From NCBI GenBank assembly GCA_049514575.1, contig JBEKUX010000003.1, positions 1 to 64,000 of the forward strand: a stretch of 64,000 nt of DNA. Reading direction: 5' to 3'. Both the position numbers and the translations under genes were made by a program. This stretch comes from BOG-1184 sp049514575 (GTDB taxonomy: Bacteria > Fibrobacterota > Chitinivibrionia > Chitinivibrionales > Chitinispirillaceae). Below are positions 7,596 to 16,304 of this stretch, in pieces (positions within the stretch are counted from its first letter, which is position 1; every line of letters starts with the position of its first letter). Below the pieces are notes generated by a model that worked only from the letters and a program-made list of their open reading frames with translations, had not been told where the DNA came from and did not search any database.

Positions 7596-8301
7596 GATTG
7601 TTTTCTATATACCGTATAAAAACTTCTTCGAGGGTCTCCCCCTCTTTTACGATATTCTGGATCGTATCTTTGACCAGCACGTTTCCTTTATATAAAATCG
7701 CTGCCGAGGTACAGGTTTTTTCTACCTCGGAAAGAAGATGGGAATTGATCACAACGGTCACTCCGGTCTGCCGGAGTCGTTCAAGAACCACACGTACATC
7801 GCGGATGCCGATTGGATCGAGTCCTGATACCGGTTCGTCAAGGATGAGCAGCGAGGGAGAGCCGAGCAGCGCGGCACCAAGGCCGATACGCTGTTTCATG
7901 CCCTTGGAATAGGTGGAACTCCTCTTTTTTTCGCTGCCATTCATGGCCACAAGTTCAAGTACTCTGTCGATCTCCTTTCTCGCCCTGCTTCCAGTAATAC
8001 CAAGGAGGGTGGCGTGGCGATGAAGATATTCAAATCCTGATAAATAAGGGGGTATCTTATGCTGCTCTGCTAAATATCCGAGAGAGCTTCTGGATTTTGG
8101 GTCAGAAACCGGAATACCATTGATCGTTATACTGCCCGACGTGGGCGCGATAAACCCTAGCAGCATACGAACAATCGTGGTTTTGCCGGCGCCATTAGGA
8201 CCGAGCAACGCAAAGTACTCACCCTTTTCAATAGTATAGGAAATCGAATTAACTGCAGTAAAACTTTTGAATTTTTTGGTGACGGCGTTAAGTTTGATCA
8301 T
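7579..8301 (-). CDS. ABC transporter ATP-binding protein
   Basis: A 240-aa ATPase of the ABC-2 exporter class (NatA/NosF/GldA-like). Walker A GPNGAGKTT, signature YSKGMKQRIGLG, Walker B LLILDEPVSGLDP and the switch His in INSHLLSEVE are all intact. I start it at ATG 8301 (MIKLNAVTKKF), the usual N-terminus of the family, although its Shine-Dalgarno is weak. A TTG at 8352 with a good AAGGGG site would add 17 hydrophobic residues, so that start cannot be excluded. It pairs with the overlapping permease downstream. Drug, lipid or protein export are all possible. Confidence 0.88.
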   Translation of the reverse strand: MIKLNAVTKKFKSFTAVNSISYTIEKGEYFALLGPNGAGKTTIVRMLLGFIAPTSGSITINGIPVSDPKSRSSLGYLAEQHKIPPYLSGFEYLHRHATLLGITGSRARKEIDRVLELVAMNGSEKKRSSTYSKGMKQRIGLGAALLGSPSLLILDEPVSGLDPIGIRDVRVVLERLRQTGVTVVINSHLLSEVEKTCTSAAILYKGNVLVKDTIQNIVKEGETLEEVFIRYIENNHAYPA

Positions 8302-8539
8302 TAATGAACTGAAAATAAAACAGGATAACAGGTGAAGTAAGCACCTTTTCAATATCGCCCCTTGATCTGTGAAAAAAAATCATCTGCAATGCCGTCATCC
8401 TGAAATAACGATGTTTAAATTTAAAAAAATATGTGTTTTGAAGATCACACAATCCTCTTGCAGACAATCACCGGAAATTTTTGTTGAAAAGAATTATATT
8501 TCTACCCTTAAAATTTAACCCAACGTGGAAAGATATCGT

Positions 8540-9379
8540 ATGAACATCATGAAAACCACCCTACTTCTCGGAGTTCTCACCGGGCTCCTTATTTACCTCG
8601 GTAACCTTATGGGTGGCTACAACGGTGCGCTCATCGGTCTTGCCTTCGCAGGACTCACGAATTTCATCAGCTACTGGTTTTCGGACAAGATCGTCCTTGC
8701 CATGTACCACGCCCAACAGGTTGATGAACAGGATGAGCCCAAGCTCTTCCGCGTCGGGAAGCGGCTCGCTGAAAAAGGCGGCATGCCCATGCCGAAGGTC
8801 TATATTATTCCTGTCGATACCCCCAATGCCTTTGCCACAGGCCGCAGCCCGGCCCATGCCTCGGTCGCTGCAACGCAGGGCATCCTCCGTCTGCTCAGCG
8901 AAGACGAACTTGAAGGTGTGATGGCGCATGAACTGTCACATGTCCGGAATCGCGATACCCTGACAAGTACAATTGCGGCGACAATTGCGGGTGCTATTTC
9001 GTGGCTTGCTTATATGGTTCAGTGGGGTGTTGGCCGAAGCAGCAACGATAACCGCGGTAATGCGATCGGTTCGCTCGCTATGGTGATTATTGCGCCCATC
9101 GCGGCGTTCCTGATCCAGATGGCGATCTCACGCTCCCGCGAATACGCGGCCGACGAGAGCGGTGCCCGTTTGTGCGGAAAACCGTTATCTCTTGCTGGGG
9201 CGCTGGCGCAGCTGGAAGCAGGCGCGAAATCCCGGCCGCTCATCGGCGGCAATCCCGCCACCGCTTCTCTTTTTATTGTAAATCCCTTCAGGGGGAACGC
9301 CATGATGTCGATCTTCAGCACCCACCCACCAATGGAAAAACGGATCTACAAGCTACAGGAACTGGCACGGCAGATATAG
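8540..9379 (+). CDS. htpX: Membrane zinc metalloprotease HtpX
   Basis: A 279-aa M48-family protease that degrades misfolded inner-membrane proteins. The start at 8540 follows GGAAAG at a 7-base distance. Two N-terminal helices (residues about 5-25 and 28-50), then the zinc motif HELSH (H130-H134) in EGVMAHELSHVRNRD, two more helices (about 145-165 and 175-195) and the downstream zinc Glu in SREYAADESGARL. The C-terminal STHPPMEKRIYKLQELA is typical of HtpX. Length and layout match the family. It stands alone on the plus strand between minus-strand genes; a small hairpin (CTTCCT ... AGGAAG plus TTT) just after the stop may end transcription. Confidence 0.95.
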   Translation: MNIMKTTLLLGVLTGLLIYLGNLMGGYNGALIGLAFAGLTNFISYWFSDKIVLAMYHAQQVDEQDEPKLFRVGKRLAEKGGMPMPKVYIIPVDTPNAFATGRSPAHASVAATQGILRLLSEDELEGVMAHELSHVRNRDTLTSTIAATIAGAISWLAYMVQWGVGRSSNDNRGNAIGSLAMVIIAPIAAFLIQMAISRSREYAADESGARLCGKPLSLAGALAQLEAGAKSRPLIGGNPATASLFIVNPFRGNAMMSIFSTHPPMEKRIYKLQELARQI

Positions 9380-9446
9380 CCGCTTCCTCTTTTCAGGAAG
9401 TTTAACAAGACGACGGGAATTTTTCCAGAAGACGGAATTTCCTATG

Positions 9447-9743
9447 TTACTTTTTACCCTTTTTCTTTTTTTTCAATGCCCTAGCTTCGTTGATAATCCT
9501 ATAAGCCTGCGAAACAGACATGTCGAATTTCTTCGCAAGAACCGTCCCTGCAGTACCTTTTTTATAAAGAGCAACGATTTTAGCGTTTCTCGCTGGATGT
9601 TTAACATAGTTTGACGCTATACCGTATTGCTTCCTGAGCTGGAATATCGCCTGCCGAGTAACGCCGAATTTTTTTCCAATCGCATCATCGGTGGTAAGTT
9701 TCTTCTGGAGTTTTATCAACTCGGCCTTACTGATTCTTGGCAT
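9447..9743 (-). CDS. Small two-HTH DNA-binding protein, copy 2
   Basis: A 98-aa paralog of the protein at 436-732. The first 60 residues differ at only a few positions (for example MPRISK for MPRLSK, QLRK for QIRK); the second HTH has changed more (MSVSQAYRIINEARALKKKK). AAGGAG lies 7 bases before the start. It points away from lexA and ends shortly after htpX. As with copy 1, no partner transposase gene is present. Gene duplication including the 5' flank is visible in the DNA. Confidence 0.7.
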   Translation of the reverse strand: MPRISKAELIKLQKKLTTDDAIGKKFGVTRQAIFQLRKQYGIASNYVKHPARNAKIVALYKKGTAGTVLAKKFDMSVSQAYRIINEARALKKKKKGKK

Positions 9744-9957
9744 AGCATAACTCCTTTATGGTTAAGTTTATTTTCGGAGTCGGTTAAAATGGATATTGCC
9801 AATAAAAAGTGTCAAACAGCCTGATGCGTTTTCCCGTTCGCGTTCAGACTCCACGGAATCATCAGTACCTCACCGATGCAGCGGAAGACACGCAGCCCTT
9901 CTTTGCAGGGTAATCTAAAAATTATTAAGCAACAAAGTCTTGGGTACAAACCTTCAC

Positions 9958-9997
9958 TTGCATTTTCTTGAAAATATGTGTATATTTATACACATAT
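9958..9997 (+). promoter_or_regulatory. lexA promoter with overlapping palindromic LexA operator
   Basis: TTGCAT (9958-9963), 17 bases, TATATT (9981-9986) form a plausible sigma-70 promoter. Bases 9974-9997 form a 24-bp palindrome, perfect apart from its 2-base TT centre, with the left arm ATATGTGTATA. The palindrome covers the -10 region, as expected for autorepression. It ends 23 bases before the lexA start codon. I saw no second copy in the window. Confidence 0.75.
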
Positions 9998-10019
9998 ACC
10001 AGACAAGGGAGCGCGGTCG

Positions 10020-10631
10020 ATGCACGGAACGACAAAAAAACAAAAAGAATTTCTCTTTTTTATCGAACGCTACCGCAGGCAGCACGGCATGCCGCCAAGC
10101 GTGCAGGAGATCCAGACCCATTTCGGCTATTCGTCACCGAACTCGGTGCAGAACCATGTCCGGTTGCTGCGTCTGAAAGGACTTCTTACCGATCAAAATG
10201 GCAAAAAACGGTCGCTTATGTCGCTTCTGCCCATGCCGCAGATTTCGGTCCCATTGGTGGGCCGCATCGCTGCTGGTATACCCATAGAGGCCATAGAGAA
10301 CCTTGAGCAATCGATTGACCTTTCGACGCTCGGCATCGATAACAGTAAAAGCGATTACTTCGCTCTCAAGGTAAAGGGAAACAGCATGGTCAACGCTCAC
10401 ATCCTTGATGGCGATCTTGTAGTCATTAAAAAACAACCTGACGTAGGGCCGCAGGAGATTGCGGCGGTGCTCTGGAACAACGAAGCGACACTCAAGTATG
10501 TAAAAAAACAGGGTTCTTCGCTGCAATTGGTACCGGCCAACGATACAATGCGGCCCATAACAATCACGAAAAAGAAAACCGAGTCGTTTCAGATTTTAGG
10601 AAAGGTTATAAGGGTAATACGAAGCTGCTGA
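10020..10631 (+). CDS. lexA: LexA repressor
   Basis: A 203-aa SOS repressor. Start chosen at ATG 10020 (MHGTTKKQKEFLFFIERYRR), with AAGGGAG upstream; the earlier frame would begin inside the operator palindrome. The winged helix covers residues about 1-65 (PPSVQEIQTHFGYSSPNSVQ is the recognition region). The self-cleavage site is A85-G86 in RIAAGIP, and the Ser-Lys dyad is S122 (KGNSMVNAHILDGD) and K159 (NEATLKYV). It heads an operon with dnaE2 30 bases downstream. Under DNA damage RecA-stimulated cleavage should release the whole operon. Confidence 0.95.
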   Translation: MHGTTKKQKEFLFFIERYRRQHGMPPSVQEIQTHFGYSSPNSVQNHVRLLRLKGLLTDQNGKKRSLMSLLPMPQISVPLVGRIAAGIPIEAIENLEQSIDLSTLGIDNSKSDYFALKVKGNSMVNAHILDGDLVVIKKQPDVGPQEIAAVLWNNEATLKYVKKQGSSLQLVPANDTMRPITITKKKTESFQILGKVIRVIRSC

Positions 10632-10661
10632 GCATGAAAAACCCACTGATAAACAGACCCT

Positions 10662-13600
10662 ATGAATTACGTTCCTCTGCATACCCATTCTGTCTTTTCA
10701 TTCCATGCCGGGGTGTGTACCATTTCCGAGCTTGTGGCACGGGCAATAACTCTGGGGTTAAAATCCCTGGCACTTACCGATATCGACCGGATGAGTGGCC
10801 TCATCCTCTTTTATCTTGAGTGCCGTAAATCTGGTATCAAACCGATTCTTGGTGTTGAGCTGACCGATCCTTCGGACAAAGCGATCGGACGACTCGTACT
10901 GCTCGCAAAAAACGCCGACGGCTACGCTGATCTCTGCGAACTCATCACACAGCGTCAAATCGATGACACATTCTGTTTTGAAAAAACCTTTGCTAAAAAA
11001 TGGAACAACCTCATTTTTATCACCCACTCCCCTCACCTCCTTGAGTTGTTCGCTGCCACACCCAACAGGACCGATCTCTACGGCGAATTAATCAACAACT
11101 CCAGCGAGAGCCGAACAAAAAGTCTCCGCATTGAAGAAAAGGCTGTTGAACTCAATATCAGATGTATTGTTTCAGACAACTCTTTTTTCCTTCATGAAAA
11201 CGACTGGGAGACCCATAAAATTCTCACAGCCATTGGCCTGACCTCCACCCTGTCCCGGCTCAAGCCCGACGAATATTCACCTCGTTGCGCTTTCCTGCAC
11301 TCCTGCCGGGAAATGGAACGGCTCTTTCCCCGTCATGGTAATGCAATCGCAGAGACCGGGCGTATTGCCGAACGCTGTACAGTGGAACTTGACTTGGGAA
11401 AGTTGATCATGCCCCGTATCGAGGTGCCGCTTGGTTTTACGCCTGACAGCTACTTACGGATGCTTGCCATGAACGGGCTGGAAGCGAACTACGCCGCAAA
11501 GAATGAATACCACAAAGCCCGCGAGCTTCAGGAGATGGAACTCTCGGTGATCGAAAAACTCGGCTATCCCTCCTATTTTCTTATAGTCAAAGACGTGCAC
11601 GACTGGTCCGCGGCTACCCTCTCCAGCGGCTACCGGCGACCCGTTGACACCACGATTTTGCGGGGAAGCGCTGCCAACTCCATTACCTTCTACAACCTTG
11701 GCGTGAGTACCCTTGATCCCATCAAACACGATCTCTACTTTCAGCGATTTCTGAACGAAGACCGCGCCTCCCCGCCCGATGCAGACCTCGACTTCGGCTG
11801 GGACGAACGCGAACGTGCTCTTGATTACATGGTAGAACACTGGGGCCGGGAGCATGTGGCTATTACCAGTACCACAAACCATTTCCGGGGCAGGGCAGCG
11901 TTCCGTGAGACCGCAAAGGTGTTCGGGTACAGTGAGGAACAGGTTACCACGCTTTTGAGCTATCAAAGATCGAAAACAAAAAAAATAGACGCTGAAGAAA
12001 TCCGGTTCATCACCGAACAGGCACGCGCCATCAAAGGCAAGCCGCGTTTTTTAGGCCAGCACCCGGGCGGCGTTCTTCTGACCAATGATCCGATACAGCG
12101 TCACTGCGCCTGCGAATACACGACCGGCCCGAAACGCCGGCTTGTCACCCAGATCGACATGCACAATGGCATTGATGAGCTGGGACTCATCAAGTTCGAT
12201 CTCTTGGGCAACGGCTCGCTCTCGGTGCTGCGCGACACTCTGCGACAGCTCGCAGACCAGGGTTTTACCGATCCGCAGGTCTCGGACGTGGATAAATGCT
12301 GCAATGATTCGCTCGTGCAGGAGATGGTGAGCACGGGACGGACTCGTGGCATCTTCTACATCGAAAGCCCTGCGCAGACACGGCTCAATACCAAAGCGCA
12401 GGCACGTACCTTTGAAGAGATCACCATAACGTCCAGCCTTGTGAGGCCTGCAGGAGCACGGTATACCAAACTATTCGTGGAACGCCATCGTAAAGCCAAA
12501 CAGGGGATCGTAGACTGGTCGTACCTCCACCCCTCTCTTGAGCCGATCCTGCACGACACCCACGATGTGTGCGCGTTTCAGGAAGACATCACCAAAATCT
12601 GCCATCTGGTGGCAGGGCTCACCTACAAAGACGCCGACAGCATCCGCAAGATGATGAACAGTCTGCATGAGGGCGTGCTTTCATCCGACGAACATATCAA
12701 AACTGCACACCGTTTCATCGAAGGCTGCATGCATCACAGCGGTCTGACTCAGGCACAGGCAGAGGAGTTATGGGAGCGGGTGTCGAGTTTCATCGGTTTT
12801 TCGTTCTGTAAATCGCACAGCGCCAGTTATGCACAGCTCTCGTTCAAGTGCTCCTTTCTCAAAGCCCATTATCCTGCCCAGTTTCTTGCCGCCGTGATCA
12901 GCAACAACCACGGCTTCTACTCCCGCGACGTGTATCTCAACGAGGCGCGAAAGATGGGGGTCAGGATTCTGCCGATCTCGATCAATGAATCTGAAATCGC
13001 TTATTACGGAAAGCACCAGTGGATCAGGCCAGGACTCATGCATGTCCGCAGCGTGTGCCGTTCAAACCTTGAAACACTGATAACGGAGCGATGCAGGAAC
13101 GGCCGCTTCCGCAATCTCATGGATTTTATCTCACGGGTCGATATGGGCCGCAAGGAGACTGAAAGCCTCGTTCTGGTCGGAGCATTTGATGGATTTGGTC
13201 TGACGCAGCCGGAACTGCTCTATACGCTCGACGGAACGTATAACAAAATCAGGCCCGATAGGCCTTCATTATTTGAGCGCGACCTCTCTCTCGATCAGCG
13301 CCGCCTTCATCCCGGACTGCGCGACTACTCTTTTGCACAGAAATGCCTCAACGAACTGCACCTGCTCGGTTTCATGCTCTCAGGCGATATACTCGACATC
13401 CTTGACCTGCACCCTGCGGCGCGGAACACGGTGGCCGCTTCTGCACTTCCCCGTCATGTAGGCATGCGCGTCAAAATCTTCGGCTGGCCTGTTACGCAAC
13501 GACCCCACATGGTAGAGCGCAACAACGAGCCCATGCTCTTTATCACACTCGAAGACAGGACCGGCTCCGTGGACGTCATCCTGTGGCCCGATGTGTACAA

Positions 13601-13811
13601 CCGGTTTTTCGATACGGTGAATGAGAGCGGTCCCTTTGAGGTGTGGGGCACGGTGACCGAAGACCACGATACATGGACGCTTGAGGCCGACACCATACGG
13701 TCGGTGGCGTGGTCTCCGGCGCAGATCGATCTTGAACGCGCATCCAAGAGACTGGAAAAATCATATGCTCATACTGCCGCAGAATACGCTCCGCGCACCG
13801 CTGCCGCGTAA
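10662..13811 (+). CDS. dnaE2: Error-prone DNA polymerase III alpha subunit (DnaE2)
   Basis: A 1049-aa C-family polymerase, the length of DnaE2. The N-terminal PHP domain (residues about 1-200) begins YVPLHTHSVFSFHAGV. Catalytic Asp are D373, D375 and D377 in PPDADLDFG and D513 in GLIKFDLLG. The thumb/fingers motif CAFQEDITKI and the YAQLSFKCSFLKAHYPAQF region follow; a C-terminal OB fold (about 925-1010) holds RVKIFGWPV and FITLEDRTGSVDVILWP. It lacks a C-terminal clamp-binding tail, which fits DnaE2. The position between lexA and imuB indicates SOS translesion synthesis. The ribosome site is weak, so coupling to lexA is likely. Confidence 0.93.
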   Translation: MNYVPLHTHSVFSFHAGVCTISELVARAITLGLKSLALTDIDRMSGLILFYLECRKSGIKPILGVELTDPSDKAIGRLVLLAKNADGYADLCELITQRQIDDTFCFEKTFAKKWNNLIFITHSPHLLELFAATPNRTDLYGELINNSSESRTKSLRIEEKAVELNIRCIVSDNSFFLHENDWETHKILTAIGLTSTLSRLKPDEYSPRCAFLHSCREMERLFPRHGNAIAETGRIAERCTVELDLGKLIMPRIEVPLGFTPDSYLRMLAMNGLEANYAAKNEYHKARELQEMELSVIEKLGYPSYFLIVKDVHDWSAATLSSGYRRPVDTTILRGSAANSITFYNLGVSTLDPIKHDLYFQRFLNEDRASPPDADLDFGWDERERALDYMVEHWGREHVAITSTTNHFRGRAAFRETAKVFGYSEEQVTTLLSYQRSKTKKIDAEEIRFITEQARAIKGKPRFLGQHPGGVLLTNDPIQRHCACEYTTGPKRRLVTQIDMHNGIDELGLIKFDLLGNGSLSVLRDTLRQLADQGFTDPQVSDVDKCCNDSLVQEMVSTGRTRGIFYIESPAQTRLNTKAQARTFEEITITSSLVRPAGARYTKLFVERHRKAKQGIVDWSYLHPSLEPILHDTHDVCAFQEDITKICHLVAGLTYKDADSIRKMMNSLHEGVLSSDEHIKTAHRFIEGCMHHSGLTQAQAEELWERVSSFIGFSFCKSHSASYAQLSFKCSFLKAHYPAQFLAAVISNNHGFYSRDVYLNEARKMGVRILPISINESEIAYYGKHQWIRPGLMHVRSVCRSNLETLITERCRNGRFRNLMDFISRVDMGRKETESLVLVGAFDGFGLTQPELLYTLDGTYNKIRPDRPSLFERDLSLDQRRLHPGLRDYSFAQKCLNELHLLGFMLSGDILDILDLHPAARNTVAASALPRHVGMRVKIFGWPVTQRPHMVERNNEPMLFITLEDRTGSVDVILWPDVYNRFFDTVNESGPFEVWGTVTEDHDTWTLEADTIRSVAWSPAQIDLERASKRLEKSYAHTAAEYAPRTAAA

Positions 13812-15003
13812 GCCGCTTTTCCTGGCGCTTAACTTCGAGCATTTTTCCGCCCAGGTAATTGCTGCCTATGATCCGGCCTATTCTGGTAAGCAGTATATCG
13901 TGATGAGTCAGGCGGCTGCGGACAGTTTGGCTGTGGTGCGGGCACAATCGCCGTGGGTCAATGCACCTTCTTCGCTTGCCGGAATGCCGCTACATATACT
14001 TCGTCGGCGCTACCCTGCTGTTAAAATAGTACCGCAAAACAAGGAGTTCGAATCATCGGCTCGGAACGAGCTCAGCCGGATTTACGACAGGTATACTCCG
14101 ACGTTCAAGATCAATGACAACGCGACATCGCTTTTAGACCTGAGCTCCACGCCTGCACAGCGCTGCGGAATAGAAAGGACCATTAAAATACTGAAACATG
14201 AAATACACGATACTATAGGATTACCGGTCATTGCCGCAGGCTCAGGCGCAAGTGCGCTTATCGCGAAAGTAATGGCGAAGACAGCCCGGCCCGCCGGCGT
14301 TATGGTCTGCCCCGCAGGGAGCGAAGAAAAAATGCTGGCTACGCTTGATGTCCGGCTGCTGCCCGGACTGTCGACAGGGTGCAGGGAGCGGCTTGCGAAG
14401 TACGGTTTGCACTGCGCCGGACAAATCCGGCGTCTTGGCAGGGCAGCGCTCACGGACCGCTTCGGTGCAGAAGGGGATTTACTCTATGCAATGACAAGCG
14501 GCAATGACGCCCATGTGGTTGCTCCTCCCTCCCCTTCGCTTTATGCTGAAAGCGTTCTTGAACAGGACACCAACGATACCGGAGCCCTGACCATTGCGGT
14601 CCGTGTGTGCGTCGACCGGCTCTGCTATGAGCTCAAGATCAAGGAGCAGACCATCGACCGGTTGACCGTGACGGTGAGATACCGGGATGGTAAAATAGTA
14701 CAGAAGACGGTGACATTCGCCCAGGCCATTGATGATTTTCTCTGCATCGCCAAGGCTGTGACGAAAACTTTCGACGCACTCTATACGCGGCGGGTAGGCA
14801 TTCGTTCAATCAGGCTGAACGCTAACAGGCCGGGAACGCAGACAGGTCAGATGAGCCTATTCGAAACGCCGTGGGAAGAAAAACAGCGTCGGGTGAGTGC
14901 AGGTATTACCGACGTACGACGCCGCATGGCCTTCAATGCCGTGTTCAGCGCTTCGGATGTACAAGCAATAAACGAACAAAAAAAGGAGGCCTATGGTTCC
15001 TGA
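13765..15003 (+). CDS. imuB: ImuB-like inactive Y-family polymerase
   Basis: A 412-aa protein placed by context and fold as ImuB, the adaptor that links DnaE2 to the sliding clamp. Start at 13765, inside the end of dnaE2 (47-base overlap). The Y-family N-terminus (PLFLALNFEHFSAQV, residues 17-31) has Asn23 where active polymerases have the first catalytic Asp, and the SIDEAFLD motif is replaced by NATSLLDLSS (119-128) without the Asp-Glu pair, as in ImuB proteins. Helix-hairpin-helix and little-finger regions follow (LPGLSTGCRERLAKYGLHC). QMSLF at 362-366 is a good beta-clamp-binding motif. No imuA-like RecA fold gene accompanies it. Divergence is high, but the missing acidic residues plus clamp motif make the call fairly safe. 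Confidence 0.82.
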   Translation: MLILPQNTLRAPLPRKPLFLALNFEHFSAQVIAAYDPAYSGKQYIVMSQAAADSLAVVRAQSPWVNAPSSLAGMPLHILRRRYPAVKIVPQNKEFESSARNELSRIYDRYTPTFKINDNATSLLDLSSTPAQRCGIERTIKILKHEIHDTIGLPVIAAGSGASALIAKVMAKTARPAGVMVCPAGSEEKMLATLDVRLLPGLSTGCRERLAKYGLHCAGQIRRLGRAALTDRFGAEGDLLYAMTSGNDAHVVAPPSPSLYAESVLEQDTNDTGALTIAVRVCVDRLCYELKIKEQTIDRLTVTVRYRDGKIVQKTVTFAQAIDDFLCIAKAVTKTFDALYTRRVGIRSIRLNANRPGTQTGQMSLFETPWEEKQRRVSAGITDVRRRMAFNAVFSASDVQAINEQKKEAYGS

Positions 15004-15940
15004 ACAGCCCTCCAATAAATGGCAGCCACTTGAGGCCGGGCCAGATATTACCAAGCAGCATTTTTATATCGGCACCTCAGGATACTATTACGACGACTGG
15101 ATCGGCCTTTTCAATCCACCGAAAATGTCTGCTAAAGCCGCAAAAAACGCATCTGAAGAGGAACGGAAGAACCAGGACCGGCTGCAATTTTACCAGAAAT
15201 ATTTCTCATTTGTAGAGATTAACCATACCTTTTATCAGGAACCAGTGCCGGGTCATTTCTATGACATCGAAAAGCGCAGCAAGCCCGGCATGCTGTACGC
15301 GGTGAAGGTTTACAAGGACATCTCGCACTCAAAATCTTTTGATACCGAGGCAGGAAAGGAGCTGATGCGGCGCCATATAGCTGCAATGGCGCCTCTCGTG
15401 GAAACGGGTCGGTTCTACTCGTTCCTCATTCAGCTTGAAGACCACCTCTACCGTACCACGGAGCGGCTCGACTATCTGCTCGCTGTGGCCTCGGAAGCGG
15501 TCAAAATGTACCTTGACGTACATATCGAGTTCCGGCACAACAGCTGGCACACACGGCAAACGCTTCAATCCCTCAAAGACAGCGGCGTCGGTATCTGCAA
15601 CACTGATTTGCCGCCGATAAAGCACGTCTTTCCGCTGCGGGATTATGCCACGACCGACAAAGGATATTTACGGTATAATGGGAGGAACCTTGCCAACTGG
15701 TATCCACCTGCAAAACAGATGACTCCGAAAGAGCGGTTCGCGGCACGAAACGCACGCTATGACTATCTCTACTCGCCTGCGGAAATGGCGGAACTGGTGA
15801 AAGGGCAGCTTAATCTGAGCGGTAAGACCAGCAAACTCGCCATAGCTTTCAACAACCATTACAAAATTAAAGCGATAATTAATGCAATTATGAACGCGAA
15901 AATGTTGAAAGAAAAACTTGCTTCCTTCTTAAAAGGTTAG
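14993..15940 (+). CDS. DUF72 / YecE-family TIM-barrel protein
   Basis: A 315-aa protein of the DUF72 family: FYIGTSGYYYDDWIG near the N-terminus (GTSGW-like motif), FVEINHTFYQEP, YAVKVYKDISHSK, FSFLIQLED, and FRHNSW, DLPPIKHV, YLRYNGRN in order along the barrel, with FAFNNH-type FNNHYKIKA near the end. The biochemical role of DUF72 is not established. The gene overlaps imuB by 11 bases and has a strong AAAGGAGG site, so it belongs to the SOS operon. Its presence with lexA-dnaE2-imuB suggests a DNA-damage role, which is inference. Confidence 0.88.
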   Translation: MVPEQPSNKWQPLEAGPDITKQHFYIGTSGYYYDDWIGLFNPPKMSAKAAKNASEEERKNQDRLQFYQKYFSFVEINHTFYQEPVPGHFYDIEKRSKPGMLYAVKVYKDISHSKSFDTEAGKELMRRHIAAMAPLVETGRFYSFLIQLEDHLYRTTERLDYLLAVASEAVKMYLDVHIEFRHNSWHTRQTLQSLKDSGVGICNTDLPPIKHVFPLRDYATTDKGYLRYNGRNLANWYPPAKQMTPKERFAARNARYDYLYSPAEMAELVKGQLNLSGKTSKLAIAFNNHYKIKAIINAIMNAKMLKEKLASFLKG

Positions 15941-15985
15941 GACTATTATCGGCTTTGCTGATTTTGTGTAGATTTTTGGTGCAAC

Positions 15986-16276
15986 CTAAATTCGTTTTGA
16001 TAACTTTTTCAGTTGGTTTCTTCTGGCAGCCTGTTCCTTTTGATTTTTTCTATACCATCTCCTCTTTAAAAACAAAACCCGTTCATGGTGTAACCTTTGC
16101 CATCTCCTTGATTTGGCATAATTCTTTTTTCTGTTTTTCCTATACCAGAGTTTTTTATTTAAACGGACTTTTTCCCTGTTTTTGTTCTGCCATTTCTTAA
16201 TCTGTGCAATACGGCACTTTCGGTTCTTTCTGTACCATTTATGCTTTGTAGCAAGACGTTCTTGCCGGTTCATCAT
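15986..16276 (-). CDS. Basic WYRKNR-repeat protein
   Basis: A 96-aa strongly basic protein built from five imperfect units of about 14-16 residues: KWYRKNRK, KWQNKNREKVRLNK, LWYRKNRKKN, RWQRLHHERV, RWYRKNQKEQ. No signal peptide, no Cys. The composition (about 40 percent Lys/Arg) and helix-forming repeats suggest nucleic-acid binding. It resembles the aromatic/basic repeats found beside phage HNH nucleases, and the longer repeat protein at 18756-19583. The ribosome site is weak (GACGAG). It converges with the SOS operon. Function unknown. Confidence 0.6.
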   Translation of the reverse strand: MMNRQERLATKHKWYRKNRKCRIAQIKKWQNKNREKVRLNKKLWYRKNRKKNYAKSRRWQRLHHERVLFLKRRWYRKNQKEQAARRNQLKKLSKRI

Positions 16277-16304
16277 AAAGAATACTCGTCTTTTAAATAT
16301 TATT

